From the NCBI RefSeq assembly GCF_025370935.1, contig NC_133486.1, positions 9,884,133-9,948,132 of the forward strand: a stretch of 64,000 nt of DNA, given 5' to 3'. Made by a program: the position numbers and the translations under genes. Source of the stretch: Choristoneura fumiferana (Eukaryota; Arthropoda; Insecta; Lepidoptera; Tortricidae). Each line of letters opens with the position of its first letter. Positions within the stretch are counted from its first letter, which is position 1. The notes beneath the pieces are model-generated. The model saw only the letters and a program-made list of their open reading frames with translations, did not search any database and was not told the DNA's origin. This document shows positions 56,265 through 64,000 of the stretch, in pieces.

Positions 56265-57569
56265 TTTTTATTTTATGCGTGGCTAATTTTCAGTTAGTCA
56301 AATAAAAGAGTTCGATGGCTCCAAGTCGTCAACTTCGTGTTCATAGGAAAAACTACTATCGTTTTTAATTGGACATAAATACGACCCGTTTTTGTAGCTG
56401 CCAGTACAAACGAACAAGTTATTATAGTGTTTATGATTCACTGTTGACCCTTAAGCGTATTATCTAATAGAACCCACCCTTTGTCCACCCGTGCCGAAGT
56501 CTTTGGACAAATATGTAGCGAATTAAGCTCCGACACTGGTCAGGTTAATTAGTTTGTTGTTTGGATTCCTCAATAGTTACCTATTGACTTGTTGCCTTTG
56601 GTTTAATATTAGTAATTGTATCCAGGGAAGGTTGACGATCATTGTTACAATAGATAGGCGTAGGTGTCAAATGTTACAATGCGGGGTAGAATGAAATACC
56701 CACAAAGGTTATTTAAATTAAATATCATAATAACTGTCTCCCCCCGCTTGTCATAGACCTGTCTTATTAAGAAGTAGTCGTAAAGGTCAATTCAAGTCTA
56801 AGTAGTTCATAAAATATATAAGTAGTAAGAGTTAATTTGATAAGGCAGCTGATGAAAAGGCAATTAAAGTAGGTAACAAATTAGAAAAAAAACTTTGTAT
56901 GTATGTGTCTGAGGCGTGAATAAAATCTCGTGACGCGCTCATTTCGAATGCAAAGTATTGCAAAGTGCTTTAACTTTGTATTGAAGGAGTTTTGTTTGTA
57001 AATTTGCATTCTGATGTTGTTAAGCTACTCTCGCCATCAAACGTAGCAGTTTGGCGAGAATATATAATATGTAGTACCTAAGTTGTAATTTGGATATATA
57101 AATAAATTTAAAAAAAAAACAAATTTATAAAGCTCACTTATTTTTTTAAAAGCACCGTAAAATGCACCCACAGTATATTTCATCCTATTAACATATTAAG
57201 AGTCGTGAGACAAATTAAAATGGCGTGAAGTGGTATGGGATGGAGATCTTTCTGATAAACTACTTCTTAATCTATTACATATTATCTGTGTGCACGTATT
57301 GCATCTATCCGTAATGGACACTCGGTATAAAAAAAAAAACAACGACATCCGCATGTTACGTTTACGTTCATGTAAATTTAGTAGTCGTGCCGCCTCATTA
57401 GCATTTCTATTGAATAAAAGAGGTAAAATAATAATGTCGGTTTGTCGCTCTAGAGCCGCATTTATTAAGACACGTTTTAAATTTCATTCAGTTGTCATGT
57501 CGCGTTTATCAGAATTGCAACCGACCATTAGGTAAACTGAAAATTGAACGGCGCAATCGTTCTGTTTGA
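56265..57569. other. Unique AT-rich sequence, no gene recognised
   Basis: An A-rich run (TTTAAAAAAAAAAC) at about 57105 after AATAAAT could mark an old retroposed 3' end, but no family is recognised. The frame at 57230-57535 has no recognisable domain. Confidence 0.35.
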
Positions 57570-57690
57570 TCCTATTTTAAATGCGAAAGTGAATTTGTTT
57601 GTTTCTTCCGCCTTCACGCCTTAACTACTGACTTGATCGCTATTAAATTTTGCTATATTATTTTAGAAACCTAGAATAAATAATGCGTTA
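57570..57690 (+). mobile_element. Helitron-like element, 5' part
   Basis: It begins TCCTATTTTAAATGCGAAAG after an A, then TGAATTTGTTTGTTTCTTCC and CTTAACTACTGACTTGATCG. No CTAG end is found. Confidence 0.65.
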
Positions 57691-58085
57691 CTTTTTATCT
57701 CAAAAAAAAAGTTACCTATTCCTGAAAAATACGACGAAGTTTGGAGGGCAAAATATATTGTACCTACTAGGGAAGTTATAATATCAGATATTTGACCTTA
57801 ACCTAGCAAAATTTATGACCCATTTTATCGAACTTGATGTCAAGGACGTCTACCACTTGCGCAAAATAATAAAGTGCTTATGTAAGTTAAGATACCTTTT
57901 GATATCATTTGGCATTCCTGTGTACTCTGGGGTTCTGTTTAGGTTGATATACATGCGGGATAAAACTAGACACAAATAAACTCTGTGCAAATTCATTATC
58001 TAAGCTGATTCTTCATTCAAGACAGTATAAAAGCACAAGGCGGCCATGTTATTAGTTAAACTGTTGTAGTACAATTACCGGCAGC

Positions 58086-58189
58086 AATATCTGACACAAC
58101 AAAGTGTGCATAAATATCTGATACGACTGTATTTCTAGGGCCGATAGGACGTGTCAGATATTTTTGCACGCTCCGCTGTGTCAGATATT
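58086..58189. mobile_element. Inverted-repeat MITE (AATATCTGACACA), copy 1
   Basis: Two ~40-bp imperfect arms surround a 24-bp centre, and each carries ATATCTGA twice. Similarity to copy 2 extends leftward (GTAGTACAATTACC), so the element is somewhat longer than the arms. Confidence 0.75.
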
Positions 58190-58789
58190 AATGCAAGTCT
58201 CAGTTGTCTGCTTTCTGGAAAGTAAGGGAAAATTAGGGAGGTGATCAAAAGTAACCAAAAATTTAGATTTTCACTTGCTCCATAAGCTTACATATTATAG
58301 CACTAGCCATACGAGTATCATAATTAAAGCTTCAACTAGCTAGATTCATATAATAAGTATGTTGTTGATGTGGGAATTATACGTACGTGACACTTAAAAA
58401 TAATTTTGGTTACCTACCATTTATCATTGTAGTCTCATAAATAATTATGCAATTTACATAGTGAAAGTTTTAGCATCAGTACAATAAAGTGCTCGTCTGC
58501 AAATTTAGTAAATTTTATGTTAAACGTAGGCAATGTACCGTATCGTATATTTTCACTTCCTGTCGTCACAAAAAATGTGACGAAATCGGTGGGCTCGCCA
58601 CCTGCCAGTGTAGGGCGAATGTGTTTGATGATAAAATAACCTAGAGAGAAGAACCTGAGATTTTTTTTTTCATATTTCAAAGGCAATGAATCTCAAATCT
58701 TCTTTGGTGGAGTGTGTGTGTAATAATTTAATACAATTAGGACCAGATTTTACGATTCCTAATCTGATATTTTGGGCTCTTGGGCTGGT

Positions 58790-58890
58790 TTGTAGTGCAA
58801 TTACCCTCACCATATCTGACATAACAAAGCGAACTAGAAACTAGAGACGTGTCAGATATTTTTGCACGCTCCGTTATTGCAGATATTAAT
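58790..58890. mobile_element. Inverted-repeat MITE (AATATCTGACACA), copy 2
   Basis: GTAGTGCAATTACC, CATATCTGACATAACAAAG and CGTGTCAGATATTTTTGCAC match copy 1 about 700 bp upstream. The left inner arm is deleted. Confidence 0.7.
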
Positions 58891-59046
58891 TCAGGTGACC
58901 GTACTCCATGGTATTGTCACCCTCGCAAGGTTAAAGTTAATGTGTCAAAATCTTCAGTGGCGTGAGGTGAATACTCGTATTGTTGTTGGCAACAAGAAGA
59001 GTGAAACAAACGTGAGTATGTCTTCGGATACAACACCTCGCAGTTA

Positions 59047-59353
59047 GAGCGGTTTCACACTACAACGATCCGAATTCGTGAAAATACGGTCCGGAGTAGT
59101 AGTAGAACTATAGTAAAAATACCACACACAGGACTATCACGCTAACACACACGAGTACTCACGGCCACGACCATGGCCACTGTAATGTTGCCGAAACGTC
59201 GAGGTAAATATTACTCGTGTGTGTTAGCGTAATAAGTCCTGTGCGTGGTATTTTGACTAAAAGTAGAACTATACAAATAGTTCTACGCCTGCTCCGGGGC
59301 GTATTTTCACGGATTCGGATCGGATTGGAATCAGACGTAGTGCGAAACCGCTC
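59047..59353. mobile_element. TIR MITE (GAGCGGTTTC ends, TTA duplication) hosting another MITE
   Basis: GAGCGGTTTCACACTAC at the left is inverse to the right end (GTAGTGCGAAACCGCTC), with TTA on both sides (59044-59046, 59354-59356). Inner homologous words (GTGAAAATACG, CCGGAG) are also inverted. The centre is occupied by a separate inverted-repeat element at 59116-59254. Confidence 0.8.
59116..59254. mobile_element. Inner inverted-repeat element (AAAATACCACACACAGGACT)
   Basis: Arms of about 40 bp (AAAATACCAC...CTAACACACACGAGTA and its inverse) flank a centre with CACGGCCACGACCATGGCCA and GTTGCCGAAACGTCGAGG. AGTAGAACTATA lies on both sides, either as a target duplication or as host palindrome sequence. 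Confidence 0.75.
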
Positions 59354-59356
59354 TTA

Positions 59357-60340
59357 CACACAACCTTTGCCGTACTTGTCATCTCTAACGACACATCATA
59401 AATTTAGGCAACCTGGGAAACAAGTTGTTTTTGCTACTGCTGCCTACAACGTGCTATTTTTGATTTCCGCTAACTTTCAGGGGTCAATATTAAGGTCAAA
59501 TGAAGTAATTTCTATAAGAAACTAGTGGCCTAACTCTTACTGTTTAAAAGAAAATCAGGAGTTAAGATAATTAATTATTAGCAGTAAAACAGCATAAATG
59601 TCCTTAATTAATGACGTTTTTTTTAAAGTCCATAATTAATCCGTTTTTAATTTACCCATATTTAAGATTCACCAAAAGAAAAAACGTGTGGATTTTTTTG
59701 ATGACTCTATTATGTTCACGTCAATTTCACTTGTCAAGTTTGTTTCTTTTACTATTTAACCATTAACAATGAGTTTGAAGCTATTTGCATTAAAAAAAAA
59801 GATTTTTATTATCGAAAATACATTATTTTTTTCAATTTGACGACAAAGTTATTTGTCAGGTAGTTATTATTATTCCCCTTGATGGCGGCCTTAGGGCTTG
59901 GGCCAATGATCAGGTAGTTCATATCAATGAAGTTGGCCGTCTGCCAAAGTCAACGGAAATGAAAAAAAAAAACATAGTGTAGGTACATTAGTTAGTATTA
60001 TCATCCGAGGAGCCATTTTTAATTTACATTTCTCTTAAAAAATACCGTTAAATAATAAATAATACAAATTTTAAGCCTCACAACAGGAACAATATGTTTT
60101 GATGTTTACCATCCTAACGTTAGGTACTCCCGTATAAGGAAAACATATTTTTGTAGGTTCATTCACAAGTTATTACTAAGTGCATGATACTAATGACCTG
60201 TAATTAATAACAATAGATTCGCCGAATGACGGGGGCGAAAGTAAAGTTGTTGTCAGTTAAATATGTTTTTTTTTTGTAAATACGCACCAACAGTCATTAA
60301 GATTGAACGAGTTGTCCGACATTGTTATAATATTTAATTA
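59357..60340. other. Unique AT-rich sequence, nothing recognised
   Basis: Homopolymer runs and a small GC-richer patch near 59885 only. The last ~100 bases lie upstream of the leader of exon D. Confidence 0.4.
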
Positions 60341-60344
60341 TTTG

Positions 60345-60470
60345 TCAGTTTTGCATCAACCGGGTCAACGGTGACACGTTACTATCGCGATTAAGTGCTA
60401 AACCTTTGTGGATTAAGAAGTGCTTGTGATTTGCCTGTGTGTGAACTTTGTGAAGTGTTTGTTGTACGAA
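60345..60470 (+). promoter_or_regulatory. Putative transcription start and 5' UTR of exon D
   Basis: TTTGTCAGTT at 60341-60350 contains the arthropod TCAGT initiator. The leader that follows is about 125 bases and ATG-free. I see no convincing downstream promoter element. Confidence 0.3.
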
Positions 60471-60487
60471 ATGAGGTCCTTTCACTG
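60471..60487 (+). CDS. Candidate alternative first coding exon D (phase-2 donor)
   Basis: ATG at 60471 in context ACGAAATGA gives five codons (MRSFH) plus TG, then a strong donor, TG|GTGAGT. The preceding 120 bases look strongly like insect 5' UTR (GTGTGTGAACTTTGTGAAGTG). A TCAGT initiator-like word sits at 60345, and an AT-rich TATAAT at 60326 is somewhat too close to be a standard TATA box. No ATG is seen between the presumed start site and 60471. The very short coding part is typical of alternative first exons. It shares phase 2 with exons A, B, C and E and would contribute a split TGn codon (Trp or Cys). The gene is not recognised. Confidence 0.45.
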
Positions 60488-60572
60488 GTGAGTTGAATTA
60501 CCTTTATGCGCCTCCGCGAACAATTTTGAGGTTGATATGATTATTTATTGGTATTACATCCACAAGGGTACT

Positions 60573-60680
60573 TTTCATAATCAATTCCGCTATGATCTAT
60601 GTTCTGTTTGTGTAATTTGCGAAGTGCGAAATAAATATTTTCTATTTCTATTTCTTTGTCAAATGTATGGAATATCAATA
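60573..60680. repeat. Dispersed repeat split by a ~50-bp insertion
   Basis: CATAATCAATTCCGCTATGA and TTTGTCAAATGTATGGAAT match 8036-8095. Between them lies TGTGTAATTTGCGAAGTGCG followed by a (TTTCTA)n-type tail, which looks like a tiny retroposed 3' end. Confidence 0.55.
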
Positions 60681-60689
60681 TGAGTACCT

Positions 60690-60850
60690 GGGCGACCGAG
60701 CATTGCTCGGGCTAAAACTCGGTAACAAGCGTTTTCCCAGAGATAAGACCAAGCAAAAATCGTTTTTTCATCCCCGAAAATCCCTACATACTAAATTTCA
60801 TCGAATTCGTTGGATCCGTTTCCGAGATCCCCGAAATATATAATAATATA
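60690..60850 (-). mobile_element. Repeat with CCGAGCAATGCTCGG hairpin near its end
   Basis: On the minus strand an AT-rich start leads through ATCTCGGAAACGGATCCAAC to TTTTAGCCCGAGCAATGCTC, a hairpin, then GGTCGCCCAGGTA. A terminal hairpin close to the end is Helitron-like, but no clean CTRR is visible, so the class is open. Confidence 0.45.
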
Positions 60851-61423
60851 ATGTATTCTTGATACCTACTGCTCTAATCTACTGTAAATTGCACCACCTG
60901 CTAAAATGTATTCCTTACTTCTGTCCATTGTAAAGGTTGCCTGGAAGTGATCGCTCTGAAGCGATAAAGCCGCCTATTGCTTACCTTAGAAAATCTCTAT
61001 GTACCTGTGTTTTCTGTACTGCTTACTGCGTTGCTGTGCAATTGCTAATACTAGGTCTCACGGTTGTGGAAAGTTCTAGCACCAAAATACCATTTCAATT
61101 AGTTATGTCTTTCGATAAAGTCTATAATTAGTTTATAATTACCTAGTTCTATTAACAAATTAGCGCACGCATTAAGCCTAATGAGATGATTGCGAAAGCG
61201 CGTAGTATACGGGGTCGAGGGCGAAAGGGAGGGAAGCATAGTAATAGCTATGCGGTGACAAAGACAAAAAAACTAGTGTACTTATAAACTTAACTGTTAT
61301 GTCGTTCTACCGTATCCTTATGTTAAAACAATAAACGTTTCTTATTTCTATAATAATCAATAGATATACCTATTCGCGGCGCTAACAAAGCTCACATTGC
61401 CTTGTAAATATTGTCAAGCGAAA
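60851..61423. other. Unique sequence, no gene recognised
   Basis: The frame at 60937-61131 has no recognisable domain or splice context. Confidence 0.35.
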
Positions 61424-61555
61424 ACTAAGGCCTCTAGGTTGGCAACGCATCTGCAATACCCTGGTGTTGCTGTTGTCTATGGGCGGTGGTGATCTCTTAC
61501 CATCAGGAGACCCACTTGCTCGTTTGCCATCCAGTCGAATAAAAAAAAAAAAAAA
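61424..61555 (+). mobile_element. Retroposon of the GGCGGTGGTGATC family, short copy
   Basis: It is 5' truncated at CTAAGGCCTCTAGGTTGG and keeps an intact 3' end with a 15-base A tail. The long A tail and clean sequence suggest it is the youngest copy in the window. Confidence 0.8.
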
Positions 61556-62065
61556 CTTACGGTTCTCTTTTATCTTATTTGTCATAGTAAATAGCGTACG
61601 TAGCGTACGTATTGGCCTTAAGATTACTTATTTTTACCTAGATTGTGTTATCTCTCACTTTCCATATCTAGATTAAATATATAACGTGTTTTAAAATTAA
61701 TCCGAAATATTTCCGTTCAGCTGATGAATCACTTGAACATGATAATAAAGATTTATCGACTATTTTTTGATTTGATTTGTTAAGCGTCTTTGACGCGATA
61801 TACATTGACGATGAATTTGTGAGAATATTTATCAACTAAAATTAACAATTCTCAAATATAAGTACATAGGGACATTCATTCTGACTAACTATAGCCTTTG
61901 AAGCCCTGTTGAAATATTTCAAATTAATTTTAAACAATTGAGAATGTTTATAGTTTCACTAATTTGATAAATAATTAGGACAACCGGCTTTCCAAGTTGT
62001 CTAATGATTTTCGTATTATTTTTAAAAACGCATGTCTATTCAAATCGTATACTTAAGGTATACAC
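61556..62065. other. Unique AT-rich sequence, nothing recognised
   Basis: No features stand out. Confidence 0.4.
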
Positions 62066-62240
62066 CGTATCATACCAAAAACGTAATAGGAACGTACCAG
62101 GCAAAAATATATATTTGTATTGAAAAGTATGAGACCATGCCCACTAGCACGTTTCCTAACCAACCGTCCCCGTCGCGCGTCATGTATGCGCTTGACATTT
62201 CGTTCCTGACACGTTCTTATAACGGTCATGTCATGATACG
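62066..62240. mobile_element. Inverted-repeat MITE, copy 2 (CGTATCATGACATGACCG family)
   Basis: The left end CGTATCATACC...GTAATAGGAACGT is inverse to the right end ACGTTCTTATAACGGTCATG...ATGATACG. The interior matches 7250-7431. A frame through it is incidental. Confidence 0.75.
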
Positions 62241-62824
62241 ATGTAGTGAGTAGAGACCTTTAAGTGTTACGTGCATAACATGAACGGGGCATATGAAATT
62301 TCCTTTATATTGTTTCAAATATATGTGTCGTGATCATTCATCTAGCTATATCATGTATTTACAAATTCTATGCACGCAAATGAATAGTAATTTGCGTCAG
62401 TTAATCTCGGAACCGCCTGGCCACAGAACAATGTAACGTGTAATCAAAACAAAAATAAAACGGTTGTCCATAATGTATCATTCCGATGGCATATCGACTC
62501 TCGCGCCGTAATACATCCGTCAAGGCCGCACAGAAGGCGCAAACAAGTCGACAGTTAGGTATAATGAGCACCCATACATAATTGGCAACTAGAATACTCT
62601 ATGTTACTCGTGCAACGATTTCGTGTAGTGCATTTCACACACGCAACGGCTGCAGAAGTTTCACTTACCGATATAGTTGTGTATAAGTTATCACAAAATA
62701 ACTCTAGAATGTTTCATTCATCCAGTATTCGAGTTAGTCTGAACGAATATGTGGTCGACCCTCCTAAAGTTGATAATGAATGTTTTTATTTTCAAATTTA
62801 ATATCTGGTTTTCTAGTGATGGTT

Positions 62825-62925
62825 CTTAGACATGTTTCATCAAAATCGGTTCAGCCGTTTTTGAGATATTGAACTTTGAAGTGACAAACTGGGGGTTTTT
62901 CAACTTTTTTTTGGTTAGGTTATGA
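62825..62925 (+). mobile_element. Fragment of a DNA-repeat with AAAATCGGTTCAGCCGTTTT
   Basis: CATCAAAATCGGTTCAGCCG followed by TTTTTGAGATATTGAA is a word I associate with non-autonomous elements across Lepidoptera. No ends are visible. Confidence 0.4.
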
Positions 62926-64000
62926 CGATATTGTTTGTGACGTTTGTCGATAGGTACACGTGCCGATAAAAGATAGTATCAACCTATTTAAGAACACCAT
63001 ACTCGCCTATATATAACGATTGTGGATGACAAATTAATATCCAAGATAAGGTATCTCTATCTGAATAATTTCAAGCTATACTACCTATATTTATATGAAG
63101 CGTTAAATGCATACCTAATTGAATTTTCCAGAGCGAATTCATAGCAGCAGCTGCCTAACTGCGGTATAGCAATAAAGAACTTAAGAAAAGAACCGCTCAG
63201 TTAATTCTTAGTAACACCCATTTAAGTACCCGCCTTTCATAAAAGACTTTCCTTTATTATGACGTTTTAAACGGCTTGTAATAACAAACCGCGTCGCAAC
63301 TAGCTTGCAACTTTACAGTTAAATGTCCATTGCGGTTTATGGTCGTCGAAGGCTATAATCGATAGAACGAGTGCGTCGTTGGAAGACTAACCACCACAAG
63401 CATGTTTTACGGGCCTCGCGCAGTACCGGCCAACTGTTGTTTTATTGTTTAACCAACCGTAATGCAATAGATAACTTATTATATATCGTGTTTAATAAAC
63501 AGCGCGTGTTATGGATTTCAGCGGGGGGGCTATAAAACAATATATAATCATTTAGTAGCTCTCCGTTGCTCGTTTACTGTATCTATGTTACTTTTGTCTA
63601 AGTCTTCATTTCGAGCCTAACTGAGAAATGTTACGCTGATTCTCTCGTTTTCATTACGTATTTTATGTTCATATAATTTCAAGTTAAGTTCTCGTGATGT
63701 CTTAATACTTGATTTTATATATAAAAGAAGACATTGGAAGTTTAAACATACTGAGCTTTTCCAATTTCAGTACAATCCCGTACTTACTAAAGCATTGCGT
63801 CTACATCTATGTATTCGAAGAAAATTCAAGTTTATCATAAGATATGCAAGGGGCGATAAGTATCGCCAATACGTCTGCCATTGGCAAACATAGTGAGCGA
63901 GCCTTTGGACTCGATTAGATAGTAGAGCTGTGTTTATAATCTAAAAAATATTTTATTTAATTAAGGTTTACTTTATTCGTTTGCAATCGGTGTTACACTT
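62926..64000. other. Unique sequence to the right edge, no gene recognised
   Basis: A GC-rich patch with GGGGGGGCTATAAAACAA at 63523-63540 contains a TATA-box match but no supported start site or exon downstream. The common acceptor exon proposed for the phase-2 exons is not visible and would lie beyond this edge. Confidence 0.3.

Noticed and set aside
63523..63570. TATA-box match GGCTATAAAACAA
   Set aside because: No initiator at the expected distance and no exon downstream in the window.

Overview
This window looks like a piece of a moth or butterfly (ditrysian lepidopteran) nuclear genome. It is AT-rich and has no long protein-coding frame. It is full of dispersed elements typical of Lepidoptera: tRNA-derived SINEs, 3' ends of non-LTR retrotransposons, Helitron-like elements ending in CTAG, and many small inverted-repeat DNA transposons (MITEs). 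The organism call rests on these families and on intron-rich, AT-rich, non-bacterial sequence. I cannot name the species or any gene.

The only plausible protein-coding signals are short exons. The best is a 30-nt microexon at 24502-24531 with a branch-point-like CTAAT, a pyrimidine tract, a CAG acceptor and a GTAAGT donor. Four candidate ATG-containing exons on the + strand (18751-18830, 41844-41911, 48734-48789, 60471-60487) each stay open to a good donor. All four donors, and that of the microexon, fall in phase 2. The working model is the 5' half of one large + strand gene with several alternative first exons, all joining the same acceptor beyond the right edge. On the minus strand there is a weaker candidate exon (42999-43163), an ATG-less open frame (46548-46982) and a strong candidate recursive splice site (46518/46519).

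Layout: 0-12 kb is repeat-dense, with a 100-bp tandem duplication, a perfect 74-bp palindrome, LINE tails, a 15-bp periodic array, a PIF/Harbinger-like MITE and Helitrons. 12-19 kb holds a full tRNA-SINE (14.2 kb), a second SINE type (15.1 kb) and a 600-bp hairpin-bearing repeat. 19-24 kb has further repeats, including a retroposon inserted inside another. 24.5-28.7 kb is mostly unique intronic sequence. 28.8-30.8 kb is a 2.06-kb terminal-inverted-repeat transposon carrying five copies of a KpnI-type motif and invaded by three other elements. 31-45 kb is sparse. 45.7-46.1 kb is a GC-rich, promoter-like block. 51.6-52.7 kb is a foldback-like element built from inverted arrays of a 15-bp GCATAA unit, bounded by 10-bp direct repeats and containing another MITE. 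53-64 kb holds more MITEs, including one inserted in another at 59.1 kb.

There is no rRNA, no convincing functional tRNA and no CRISPR. Most of the longer open frames are translations of repeats.
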